A stretch of 42,039 nucleotides of DNA from Owenweeksia sp. (GTDB taxonomy: Bacteria; Bacteroidota; Bacteroidia; Flavobacteriales; Schleiferiaceae), in assembly GCA_028277105.1 (NCBI GenBank), contig JANQHO010000135.1, positions 1-42,039 of the forward strand. The letters are read 5' to 3'. Within the stretch, counting starts at the first letter, position 1. Every line of letters begins with the position of its first letter. Below are positions 34,243 through 42,039 of the stretch, in pieces. Under the pieces are notes generated by a model, which had not been told where the DNA came from, made no database searches, and saw only the letters and a program-made list of their open reading frames with translations. A program made the translations under genes and the position numbers.

Positions 34243-35571
34243 TTATTGACCCTTTTTGGCGGCATCGTAGTCAGGCTCGTCCAGCATATCAGCATAACCG
34301 GGCACGAAATGGTCAATCATAAACTGGGCCCAGAACAGTTCTTTACTCATGCTGTCGTAATGAATTATAGCACTTTTGTACTGCTTGGTGTAGAATATCG
34401 AGAAGAAAACCAGGCAAATCATTACTAAATAGGCGGGTGATCTGATGATCCGGGGTGTTTTGCCCAGCCATTTTAAAGTGGTGGCCATTCCAATGGCTAC
34501 AATGGGCAAATAGTCAATTAAAGGACGGGCTCCGAAACCACCGCCATACCACCAGCACCACCAGCTGAAGACCACCCATACAGAGAGAAAAAGGGTGATG
34601 ACCGATCCCCAAAACAAAGCGCGGTTTTCCCAGAAGAGAAATACCAAGCCAATAAGGCCGAAAATAACTACCGGACTGTAAATGAGCCAACCTTTGCGGT
34701 AGCTGAATAAACCATTTATGATCTCAGGGCTGTCAAAGAAAAAACGCTCGTCATTGTAAGAATAAATGATCCAGTTACCGGTAGCATAATGCCAGTAAAA
34801 TAACTGGGGAGAAACGGCAATAAAGGCAAATACGGCCACAACTGCCATATAGGGCAAATAGCCTTTTACAATAACCGGGGGACGGGATAAAAAAAGATGG
34901 ATAAAAGGCAAAAGCAACATCAGTAGGTTAGTAGGGCGGATCAATACAATAAGGCCGCTTATTAAGCCGATGAGAATGGCTTTTCCCCAGGACCGCTGCT
35001 CTAAAAAACTGAAGTATAAGTAGAGTAAAGCGCTGAAAAGAAAGAAGTTATATACATGAGACATGGGCTCTCGGAGTGTGTAATAGAGCATATTGGTTCC
35101 CAGGTGCAGTATAATCAGCGACCAGGCGGTAGTTTTATCGGTAAAAAAGCGCAGCAATACTTTTCGCAGGCAAAGAAGACCGAGAAAGTTGTAAAAGATA
35201 GCAGACAACAATATCATAAAACGGTACGGAAGGCTGAAGCCATTAGTGGGATAAGCAGGTAAAAGTTGAGCAGCAGCGTGGGCCAGTAAGAAAAAAGGCG
35301 AATAAAGCATGGCTAGCCCGGAGGTCATTTTTACATAGTGATTACCTTCAGCATCAGTATTGAGGTAAAATTGCCTTTGGCTGAATTCTTCCGGCACATT
35401 TTTAAATTGGAGGTCTTCATAGATAAAAAGTGCGGGCAGATAAGAGTAATAAAGGGTAATATCCCATTCAATGACTTTGTTCTCCGAGACCCAAAAACGG
35501 TAAACCGAGAACAAGGTAAGGTTGATAACAAGAAGCAGTATACAGGCGCGCAGGCTAAATCTATTTAGCAT
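34243..35571 (-). CDS. Polytopic membrane protein, GT-C glycosyltransferase-like
   Basis: A 442-aa protein with about 10 to 11 hydrophobic segments. After the first helix comes a loop with acidic residues (ENKVIEWDITLYYSYLPAL), like the first periplasmic loop of GT-C enzymes that use lipid-linked sugars. I cannot assign a specific family or acceptor. Its ATG overlaps the scoB stop by one base (TGATG), so translation is coupled. It is the last gene of the four-gene operon and ends 3 bases from the convergent AlgX-like gene. Confidence 0.75.
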   Translation of the reverse strand: MLNRFSLRACILLLVINLTLFSVYRFWVSENKVIEWDITLYYSYLPALFIYEDLQFKNVPEEFSQRQFYLNTDAEGNHYVKMTSGLAMLYSPFFLLAHAAAQLLPAYPTNGFSLPYRFMILLSAIFYNFLGLLCLRKVLLRFFTDKTTAWSLIILHLGTNMLYYTLREPMSHVYNFFLFSALLYLYFSFLEQRSWGKAILIGLISGLIVLIRPTNLLMLLLPFIHLFLSRPPVIVKGYLPYMAVVAVFAFIAVSPQLFYWHYATGNWIIYSYNDERFFFDSPEIINGLFSYRKGWLIYSPVVIFGLIGLVFLFWENRALFWGSVITLFLSVWVVFSWWCWWYGGGFGARPLIDYLPIVAIGMATTLKWLGKTPRIIRSPAYLVMICLVFFSIFYTKQYKSAIIHYDSMSKELFWAQFMIDHFVPGYADMLDEPDYDAAKKGQ

Positions 35572-36230
35572 CAGGCCAGAGGCATTTCTTTTATATGCTC
35601 ATCAACCACTAAAGCGCCTTCCGTGGCATTTTTAACCATGTCTACGCTTACTCCCGGGGCGAGTTCTTTTAATAAGAAACCCTGCTCTGTTATATCTATC
35701 ACCGCTAAATCCGTCACCACTTTTCTTACGCATCCTACACCGGTAAGAGGGAGGGTGCATCGTTTTAGAAGTTTGGACTGACCGGCCCGGTTGGTGTGCA
35801 TCATAGCCACAATTATGTTATCGGCCGAAGCAACGAGGTCCATCGCTCCGCCCATGCCTTTTACCATCTTACCGGGAATTTTCCAGTTGGCAATATCCCC
35901 GTTTTCAGCTACTTCCATGGCGCCTAAAACCGTCATATCCACGTGTTGACCGCGTATCATTCCAAAACTGGTAGCCGAATCAAAAAATACCGCTCCCGGC
36001 ATAGCCGTAATGGTTTGCTTACCGGCATTGATGAGATCGGGATCTTCTTCCCCTTCGTAGGGAAAGGGGCCCATACCCAGGATACCGTTTTCTGATTGAA
36101 ATTCTACCGAAATATCTTCAGGGATATAATTAGCTACCAGCGTAGGTATACCAATACCAAGGTTTACGTAATATCCGTCTTCCAGTTCTTTGGCAATGCG
36201 TTGGGCAATTCCGTTTTTATCTAAAGGCAT
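35571..36230 (-). CDS. scoB: 3-oxoacid CoA-transferase subunit B
   Basis: Beta subunit of succinyl-CoA:3-ketoacid CoA-transferase, moving CoA between succinate or acetate and acetoacetate. It is 219 aa. The catalytic glutamate is E47 in [25 protein letters not shown] and GGAMDLVA are family signatures. Its alpha subunit lies 1.8 kb upstream, separated by a membrane glycosyltransferase gene that ends 6 bases before the scoB ATG. In most genomes the subunits are adjacent. Confidence 0.95.
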   Translation of the reverse strand: MPLDKNGIAQRIAKELEDGYYVNLGIGIPTLVANYIPEDISVEFQSENGILGMGPFPYEGEEDPDLINAGKQTITAMPGAVFFDSATSFGMIRGQHVDMTVLGAMEVAENGDIANWKIPGKMVKGMGGAMDLVASADNIIVAMMHTNRAGQSKLLKRCTLPLTGVGCVRKVVTDLAVIDITEQGFLLKELAPGVSVDMVKNATEGALVVDEHIKEMPLA

Positions 36231-36236
36231 AAATGG

Positions 36237-38036
36237 TCATTTATGTAATTTGTAAATATCACAGCCGGCACTTTCGATCTCAATGGGTTTTTTATCAATA
36301 TTCCAAAAGTAAGATGTTAAGCGATAACTTTTGGGCGGTACTTCTTTAATGTATTGCGAGAACTCAATAACTTTCTCTGACTTTTTGGACGGAATGGCAG
36401 TATTGATGCTGAATTGGTTGTAGTATAAGGTATTTCCGTCCTTATCATTTAAGGCGTAAGTCACCAGAATCCTTTGAGATAGGCGTCTGGGTTTAATTTT
36501 AACCTTATAATACAGCCCTATTGACTCTGCTTCTATACTGTCCAAAGACCATTCAAACAAGGTGATGAACTTATCACTGGTAGACAGGGGTTTAGATGAA
36601 AATGATTGAATTAAAGACGTTTTAACCGGAGGATTCCTTCTTATGAGCATTACATCTTTAAGGCTGTCTACGGCAACTTTTTGGTAGTAAGTGCTGTAAT
36701 TATAAAAACCCACGGGATTAATTATTTGAAAGTCAGCTAAATGATCATTTTCATTTGAAGGGGACTGTATGCAATTAAGCTTGCCTTTCTCTTTCAGATT
36801 ATTGTAATTCCAAACATGATTATTAAGAAGTGGGCTGGCTATTAGTAAGGGTTTTTCGTGTTTTTCCTGCTCTTGTCTGACGTGTTGAATAAAAGAATGT
36901 GGAATTTGTTCTTGTCTGAGGTAATAATAGGAAGAGCCTGCGAGATTGAAAGTAGAATAAAATGTTTTGAGAACAGCTAAAACGAGTGGTAATACAAGAA
37001 CGTAACTGAAATAACCGTATTTAAAATGGTTTGCTAATTCCTGAATGCCCCAAAAAAGAGAGATACATACTAAAGGATAAATGATAAGGATAGCCCGTTC
37101 TGTCGGATAGTTAATGTTCAGTATAATATTTTGCAACAGTATGGCAATGAGATACAAAAAAAACATGGTAGCTGTTATCGTAAAAAGGCTGAAGTATTTT
37201 TTCTTAAAGATACTTATCAATAAAGGGACTATGGGAACAAGAACCAATACATAAGTAATGATGTATACATAATGCTTTTGATGATCAAACAAAATGATTA
37301 CTGCCGACCTGAGGCTGAATAATAAGCCTTCACCTGAGCCAAAATACAACTCGCCATGGTTTCTCAATTTAAGAGCAAAAAGAGTAAAATATACCAGAGG
37401 TATCAACCTGAACAGAAGCCATTTCAGCTTAATAGACTCTTTGCGGTATAACCACTTATATACAAGTAATATCAATAACCAGGCTATGTAGAGATTAAGG
37501 GCATTTAAATTGGCACTCAAAGTCAAAACCATAAATATTAAACTGCGGTTTTCACTTTTTACATCAGAGGTTTTGAAATAATTGGATAAGTAATAAATTC
37601 CTGTAGTTAAAAAGGCAAATGACAAACCATATCCGCGGCAAAGACCAAAAAATTCAATGAAATAAGGTGCTAACAACAAACTGATCCAGAAGCCCCAACG
37701 CAGAAAGAAATTATGAAGTTTACTTCCGATACGATAATTTACCCACAGATAAACTAGTAAAGCCAATAAATTAGGTAACCGGATAGCCCATTCGCTAATT
37801 CCAAAAAACTTGTAACAAAGCCAGGATAAAAGAGAATTCAGAATGTGGTTATTGGCTGACCATATCATTTTTGCAGACAACCAGGGCAAGAACTTACCAC
37901 TGTGTACAAAACTTAAGAAAGTACTGGCTTCATCGTTGGTAAGAGGGCTATAGATAGCCTTGTAGGCTATATAGCTTAGCAACAATAAAGAAAAAGTGGT
38001 GAAAAGGTATTTTTCAGCCTTAACTAGTGTGGTCAA
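36237..38036 (-). CDS. Large polytopic glycosyltransferase-like protein (GT-C/ArnT-type)
   Basis: A 599-aa protein with about 11 hydrophobic helices followed by a periplasmic C-terminal domain of about 200 residues. The first loop has SPLTNDEASTFLSFV, like the acidic D-E motif of ArnT/PMT-type GT-C enzymes, with HILNSLLSWLCYKFFG and EWAIRLPNLLALLVY after it. It would transfer a sugar from a polyprenyl carrier. The start is TTG 38036, overlapping the scoA stop by four bases (TTGA). Hand counts of a few lines give about 30-38% GC against 48-65% in scoA and scoB, so this gene is compositionally foreign within its operon. Confidence 0.82.
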   Translation of the reverse strand: MTTLVKAEKYLFTTFSLLLLSYIAYKAIYSPLTNDEASTFLSFVHSGKFLPWLSAKMIWSANNHILNSLLSWLCYKFFGISEWAIRLPNLLALLVYLWVNYRIGSKLHNFFLRWGFWISLLLAPYFIEFFGLCRGYGLSFAFLTTGIYYLSNYFKTSDVKSENRSLIFMVLTLSANLNALNLYIAWLLILLVYKWLYRKESIKLKWLLFRLIPLVYFTLFALKLRNHGELYFGSGEGLLFSLRSAVIILFDHQKHYVYIITYVLVLVPIVPLLISIFKKKYFSLFTITATMFFLYLIAILLQNIILNINYPTERAILIIYPLVCISLFWGIQELANHFKYGYFSYVLVLPLVLAVLKTFYSTFNLAGSSYYYLRQEQIPHSFIQHVRQEQEKHEKPLLIASPLLNNHVWNYNNLKEKGKLNCIQSPSNENDHLADFQIINPVGFYNYSTYYQKVAVDSLKDVMLIRRNPPVKTSLIQSFSSKPLSTSDKFITLFEWSLDSIEAESIGLYYKVKIKPRRLSQRILVTYALNDKDGNTLYYNQFSINTAIPSKKSEKVIEFSQYIKEVPPKSYRLTSYFWNIDKKPIEIESAGCDIYKLHK

Positions 38037-38740
38037 CTATGCTGCTTTTTGATTACAGTGCGCTGCTCTATCCGTTTTTCGTAATTCTTTCCTTCAAAGA
38101 TGTGTTGTACATAAATACCGGGAGTGTGGATCTGGTTGGGGTCGAGCTCACCAGCCGGTACCAGTTCCTCTACTTCGGCCACGGTAATTTTGCCCGCCAT
38201 AGCCATCAAAGGATTAAAATTGCGGGCGGTTCCCTTGTAAATGAGATTGCCGGCCTCATCGCCCTTCCAGGCCTTAACAAAGGCGAAATCGGCTTCAAAA
38301 GCTTTCTCCATTATATGGGGCTTGCCGTTAAACCAGCGCACTTCCTTACCGTGTGCTACTTCAGTACCAAAACCGGCAGGGGTATAAAAAGCAGGTATAC
38401 CGGCCCCGGCTGCACGGCATCTTTCGGCCAGGGTTCCCTGGGGGATCAATTCTACCTCCAGTTCACCGCTGAGCATCAAGGTTTCAAAGAGGTCGTTCTC
38501 ACCTACGTAGGAGGAGATCATTTTCTTAATCTGCCGTGTTTGCAGGAGCAAGCCGAGACCAAAATCATCTACCCCGGCATTGTTGCTGATGCAGGTGAGG
38601 TTGGTTACTTTGCTGTCTCTTATAGCGACTATTGAATTTTCGGGAATGCCACAAAGGCCAAATCCTCCCAACATCAGGGTCATATTGTCTCTGAGGCCTT
38701 GTATGGCTGCAGTGGGCTTGTCAATTACTTTTCGGATCAT
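38033..38740 (-). CDS. scoA: 3-oxoacid CoA-transferase subunit A
   Basis: Alpha subunit of succinyl-CoA:3-ketoacid CoA-transferase. It is 235 aa. Family signatures are LMLGGFGLCGIPENSI (CoA-binding glycine loop), ISNNAGVDDFGLG, ELIPQGTLAERCRAAGAGI and GFGTEVAHGKEV. It begins the minus-strand operon scoA - glycosyltransferase - scoB - glycosyltransferase. Its stop overlaps the following TTG start by 4 bases. It starts 39 bases after pbp1A ends, so read-through from that operon is possible. Confidence 0.95.
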   Translation of the reverse strand: MIRKVIDKPTAAIQGLRDNMTLMLGGFGLCGIPENSIVAIRDSKVTNLTCISNNAGVDDFGLGLLLQTRQIKKMISSYVGENDLFETLMLSGELEVELIPQGTLAERCRAAGAGIPAFYTPAGFGTEVAHGKEVRWFNGKPHIMEKAFEADFAFVKAWKGDEAGNLIYKGTARNFNPLMAMAGKITVAEVEELVPAGELDPNQIHTPGIYVQHIFEGKNYEKRIEQRTVIKKQHS

Positions 38741-38779
38741 GTTTTAATACACAGGGGTTCGGTTAAAAATAGAAAATTG

Positions 38780-41074
38780 CTACAATTCAAATTCATCACG
38801 GGGAGGAGTATAAGTACTGTCTGATGGATTTTCTTCATCCGGATCTTCACATTCGAGCTCCACAGAAACGGGGAACTCCGGTTTTTCAAAATCACTTTTG
38901 CTGACGTTGAGCGAAGGATCGGCATAACATTTCTTCATGTAAAGGCCCCAAACCGGTAAAGCTACGGTAGCACCCTGCCCGTAAGCAGTAGAGCCAAAGT
39001 GGGCAGCCCGGTCTTCACAACCTCCCCAAACGCAGGTAATGAGGTTGGGGACCATTCCAATAAACCATCCGTCAGAATTATTTTGGGTGGTACCGGTTTT
39101 TCCGGCTATCGGATTGGTAAACTGGTAAGGAGCCCCGGTAACGACATAATCATAATGGCGGTAATCGGATGCATACCGCAGCCTTTTACCGGTTCCGTAA
39201 CGGGTAACCCCTTTGAGCAATTCAAGTATCACAAAGGCATCTTCTTCACTCATTACCTCGTTGGTTTGCGGGGTAAACTCTTCCAGTACTATACCGTTCT
39301 TATCTTCTATGCGGGTGATCATAATAGGCTCGGTATATACCCCTTTATTGGCAAAAGTGGTGTAGGAGCCTGCCATTTCGTAAACCGAAAGGTCCACTGT
39401 GCCCAGGGCAATGGCAGGTTGTATTTCCATTTCACTTTTCACGCCCATTTCCCGGGTTAGCCTTACCACCGGTTCCGGGCCGATCTGCTTCATTAAAAAA
39501 GCAGTTACGGTATTAACGCTATTGGCCAGGGCTGATTTCAAGGTATAGATCTGTCCGTAATCCCCATCAGAGTTGCTGGGGCACCAGTCTTTGATAAGGC
39601 CGAACTTGCCTTTTTCAATACAGGTAGTAACATTGGGAACCTCAAAGCAAGGGTTGTAGTGTTTTTGCTTGATGGCCGAGGCATAAACAAAAGGTTTAAA
39701 AGTAGAACCCACCTGACGTTTTCCCTGTTTGACGTGATCGTATTTGAAATGTTTAAAGTCAATGCCTCCTACCCAGGCCTTTACAAAACCGGTTTGCGGT
39801 TCTACCGATATCATCCCGCATTGGTAAAAGAACTTGTAATAGCGTATAGAGTCCATAGGGGTCATTACCGTATCTATATCGCCTTGCCAGGAAAACACCC
39901 GCATGGGAACGGGGGTATCAAATGCCTTTTTAATAGAATCTTTGGAAGCCCCTGCTTTAACAAGAGAACGGTAACGCACCGACCTGCGCATAGCTTGGGT
40001 CATAATGCGATCGATCTCACTTTGTGAAACATTGTGAAAAGGAGCGTATTTCCTGCCTTTCTCTTTTTTATAAAAGACGCGCTGCAGGTTGCTCATATGC
40101 GCTTTCACGGCATCTTCTGCATACTGTTGCATGCGGTAGTCGATAGTGGTATAGATCTTTAAACCCTCCGTATAAAGATTGTATTCACTGCCATCGGGTT
40201 TGGGGTGGTCTTTGATCCATTCTTTCATGTATTTTCTCAGGTATTCCCTGAAATAAGGGGCCAGGCCTTCCAGGTGTCCCTGGCGGTTAAAATCCAGCTC
40301 TATATCCTTTACCTTGAGGGAATCAAACTCCTCCCGGCTGATCATTTTATTGCGGAGCATTTGCGCATACACCACATTTCTGCGGGTTTTCATCCGTTCG
40401 TGATTGCGCATCGGGTTAAAAAAAGCAGGGTTTTTAGCCATACCCACCAAAACAGCTGACTGTTCAATAGTAAGGCTGTCGGGAGTGGTATTGAAATATA
40501 TGGCCGCTGCTGAATTGATCCCTACAGCCTGGTATAAAAAATCGAACTGGTTAAAATACATGGCAATAATTTCCTGCTTGGTATATTGCCTCTCCAGGCG
40601 GGCAGCAATTACCCATTCTTTAAATTTCTGTATTACCCTTTTTAAGATATTACCGGAGCGATCGTGAAATAACAACTTGGCCAGCTGCTGGGAAATGGTG
40701 CTGCCTCCACCAGCACCGCCCAGGTTTAATACCGCCCGGCCCAGGGCGCGAAAGTCAATCCCGCTGTGTTCGTAATATCTTTCGTCTTCAGTGGCTACAA
40801 GGGCATTGACCAGATGAGGGGAGAGGTCGTGATAATCCGCATGAATGCGGTTTTCCATATAAAATTTACCCAGTACCTTACCATCGGAAGTAATGATCTG
40901 GCTGGCGAGGTTGCTTTTTGGATTTTCTATCTCCTCAAAAGTGGGGAGTTTACCAAATGCCCCGGTAGCAGCCAGTAGAATACAAACAGTAATGGAAGCC
41001 ACGCCCAAGCCCAGTAAGCGCCAAAACCACTTCACATATGTAGAAAAATCATTTGCTTGCTTCTTTTTTGCCAT
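38780..41074 (-). CDS. Penicillin-binding protein 1A, bifunctional
   Basis: Peptidoglycan glycosyltransferase and transpeptidase, 764 aa from ATG 41074. One transmembrane helix lies at about residues 20-38. The glycosyltransferase domain has catalytic E96 in ATEDERYYEHSG, then GGSTISQQLAK. The transpeptidase domain has STFK (S457, K460), the SVN motif in SALANSVNTVTAF, and KTGTTQNNSDGW. The C-terminal tail is acidic. I chose ATG 41074 over an upstream GTG at 41107: it starts a normal short cytoplasmic tail. It still overlaps gldH by 26 bases. It is the third gene of the order ricT-gldH-pbp1A, which is conserved in Bacteroidota. Confidence 0.95.
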   Translation of the reverse strand: MAKKKQANDFSTYVKWFWRLLGLGVASITVCILLAATGAFGKLPTFEEIENPKSNLASQIITSDGKVLGKFYMENRIHADYHDLSPHLVNALVATEDERYYEHSGIDFRALGRAVLNLGGAGGGSTISQQLAKLLFHDRSGNILKRVIQKFKEWVIAARLERQYTKQEIIAMYFNQFDFLYQAVGINSAAAIYFNTTPDSLTIEQSAVLVGMAKNPAFFNPMRNHERMKTRRNVVYAQMLRNKMISREEFDSLKVKDIELDFNRQGHLEGLAPYFREYLRKYMKEWIKDHPKPDGSEYNLYTEGLKIYTTIDYRMQQYAEDAVKAHMSNLQRVFYKKEKGRKYAPFHNVSQSEIDRIMTQAMRRSVRYRSLVKAGASKDSIKKAFDTPVPMRVFSWQGDIDTVMTPMDSIRYYKFFYQCGMISVEPQTGFVKAWVGGIDFKHFKYDHVKQGKRQVGSTFKPFVYASAIKQKHYNPCFEVPNVTTCIEKGKFGLIKDWCPSNSDGDYGQIYTLKSALANSVNTVTAFLMKQIGPEPVVRLTREMGVKSEMEIQPAIALGTVDLSVYEMAGSYTTFANKGVYTEPIMITRIEDKNGIVLEEFTPQTNEVMSEEDAFVILELLKGVTRYGTGKRLRYASDYRHYDYVVTGAPYQFTNPIAGKTGTTQNNSDGWFIGMVPNLITCVWGGCEDRAAHFGSTAYGQGATVALPVWGLYMKKCYADPSLNVSKSDFEKPEFPVSVELECEDPDEENPSDSTYTPPRDEFEL

Positions 41075-41558
41075 TGTTTTGTTGCTGCGTATTTGCTTTA
41101 TAAACACTCATACCAATATCCTCAATGCCTTCCAAAATACCAACCCGCATGGCCTGTTGGATAGAAAACGTATAAACCCCTGGTTTATTAAATCGCAATT
41201 CGCTGGTTTTGTAAGGCCAGGAATTCGTCTTGAGTTCCCCCAAACCTTTACCGGTCCATTTGCCGTATTGATCGGCTAAAATATATTCAACCGTATCTCT
41301 GAACTCGATGCCCCGGGATGAGCTGATCTCTCTGAACAGGAATATATTGGAAAAGGGATAGGAGGAATTATTTCTCAGATTTATATAAATGATATAAGCT
41401 GATGAGGTATCCTCTATTTCAACGTCAAAGGAAGCCGTTGAATCGGCATGCCAGGCGTTGTTGTTTACCGCAATATACTCTTCGTAAAAAGGAGGTTCGC
41501 TGCATCCGCTGATCCACAGTGGGATAAGCAGGGCCAATAATTTATTGTTTACGGTCAC
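41049..41558 (-). CDS. gldH: Gliding motility lipoprotein GldH
   Basis: Lipoprotein of the gliding/T9SS machinery, 169 aa. The start is set at GTG 41558: it gives a clean lipoprotein signal (NNKLLALLIPLWISGC, lipobox ISGC). A start further upstream would put about 18 charged residues before the signal and overlap ricT by 71 bases. Even so it overlaps ricT by 17 bases. Body motifs include YIIYINLRNNSSYPFSNIFLF and DQYGKWTGKGLGEL, typical of GldH. Position between ricT and pbp1A is its usual context. It supports the presence of a T9SS, matching the sorting domains elsewhere in the window. Confidence 0.88.
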   Translation of the reverse strand: MTVNNKLLALLIPLWISGCSEPPFYEEYIAVNNNAWHADSTASFDVEIEDTSSAYIIYINLRNNSSYPFSNIFLFREISSSRGIEFRDTVEYILADQYGKWTGKGLGELKTNSWPYKTSELRFNKPGVYTFSIQQAMRVGILEGIEDIGMSVYKANTQQQNNGKKEASK

Positions 41559-42039
41559 GTCTGGTTTTATTCTTTCTTTGCTTTTTTCGCCTTCTGCCTT
41601 TTTTATTGTCAAAACGGTTGATGTTATCTTCTCCTACCACATTGGCATAATCGGGTTTCACCACGGCATTTTCATAAAATTCCTCCAGGGTATCGGGAAT
41701 AACACCTCCCTTGTTTTTTTCCAGTAACTGTTTGACCTTGTCAACTTCTAAAGGAACCCAGTCCATTCCGGTATCGCGGTAACTAAGCCAAACGGTACGC
41801 TTAAAAATGTCAATCTTCTGGATAACCGCCTCTCCTTTTTTGGTTTTAAGAACAGTATCGTTAGGCGGAAAGTCCCTGATAGCCTCTACGTATTGATCCA
41901 ACTCGTAATTGAGGCAACATTTGAGCTTTCCGCATTGTCCGGCTAATTTTTGAGGATTTAAAGCCAGTTGCTGATAACGCGCTGCAGATGTATTTACTGA
42001 TCTGAAATCGGTAAGCCAGGTAGAGCAGCACAACTCACG
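41542..42039 (-). CDS. ricT: PSP1-domain protein RicT-like (5' end beyond window)
   Basis: C-terminal 165 codons of a RicT/YaaT-type protein, whose relatives act with RicA and RicF in RNA processing in Bacillus. The frame is open to the right edge, so the start is missing. Cysteine motifs typical of the family are seen: ELCCSTWL at the edge and GQCGKLKCCLNYE at about 30 residues further. The tail is very basic (KKGRRRKKQRKNKTRRDRK). It is transcribed into gldH, which starts inside its last codons. Confidence 0.93.
   Translation of the reverse strand, partial: RELCCSTWLTDFRSVNTSAARYQQLALNPQKLAGQCGKLKCCLNYELDQYVEAIRDFPPNDTVLKTKKGEAVIQKIDIFKRTVWLSYRDTGMDWVPLEVDKVKQLLEKNKGGVIPDTLEEFYENAVVKPDYANVVGEDNINRFDNKKGRRRKKQRKNKTRRDRKQ

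Noticed and set aside
38027-38635. 202-codon plus-strand frame
   Set aside because: It is antisense to scoA, which is certain.
1-42039. Search by eye for tRNA, rRNA, CRISPR arrays, insertion sequences and prophage genes
   Set aside because: No cloverleaf-like sequence, repeat-spacer pattern, transposase or integrase was recognised; the intergenic gaps are short and mostly AT-rich.

Overview
The window is a chromosomal stretch of a Bacteroidota bacterium. Four things point there: a gliding lipoprotein gene (gldH) in the order ricT-gldH-pbp1A, secreted proteins with type IX secretion (T9SS) C-terminal sorting domains, a SusC/CirA-type TonB-dependent receptor with an N-terminal carboxypeptidase-like domain, and promoters that fit the Bacteroidota consensus (TTTG, about 19-23 bases, TAnnTTTG). 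Base composition is moderate (roughly low to mid 40s % GC by eye). I cannot place it below phylum with confidence. There is no rRNA, tRNA, CRISPR array, prophage or insertion sequence that I can support. Most of the window is ordinary chromosome, densely coding and arranged in short operons.

Layout. 1-2237 (minus) is a TonB-dependent receptor running off the left edge, divergent from a DtxR/MntR-type metalloregulator (2345-3001); a perfect 16-bp palindrome sits inside the receptor promoter. 3393-4142 is an outer-membrane transporter-like beta-barrel whose signal peptide appears to be out of frame. 4139-7220 (minus) holds a small membrane protein, an lpxH operon with two small soluble proteins, and two paralogous small outer-membrane proteins. 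sodA (minus) is divergent from an AddA-type helicase-nuclease, followed by kbl. 12852-16079 is a polyamine-linked operon: arginine decarboxylase, a deoxyhypusine-synthase-like enzyme, a small acidic protein and an isoprenylcysteine-methyltransferase-like membrane protein. 16081-21580 encodes secreted proteins: a 704-aa T9SS cargo on the minus strand, then a plus-strand cluster of a PKD/T9SS protein, a Cys-rich DUF1566 protein and a TlpA-like thioredoxin. Next come msrA and asd (minus), a 1259-aa repeat-built surface protein, an unrecognised 207-aa cytosolic protein with its own terminator, and agmatinase.

29272-34240 (plus) encodes a PolB-type 3'-5' exonuclease, a fused two-domain oligopeptide ABC ATPase, and an MBOAT acyltransferase coupled to an AlgX/AlgJ-like partner. 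34243-38740 (minus) is a tightly coupled four-gene operon in which the two subunits of a 3-oxoacid CoA-transferase alternate with two polytopic glycosyltransferase-like proteins. The window ends with pbp1A, gldH and the C-terminal part of ricT.

How genes work together. Arginine decarboxylase (12852), agmatinase (27980) and the DHS-like enzyme (14314) together suggest arginine to agmatine to putrescine and on to a larger polyamine. The regulator at 2345 very likely controls the receptor at 2237 through the palindrome. The most unusual arrangements are the alternating CoA-transferase/glycosyltransferase operon, with one AT-rich member, and the operator placed exactly between the two promoter elements. 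I did not find a convincing wholly new multi-gene system.
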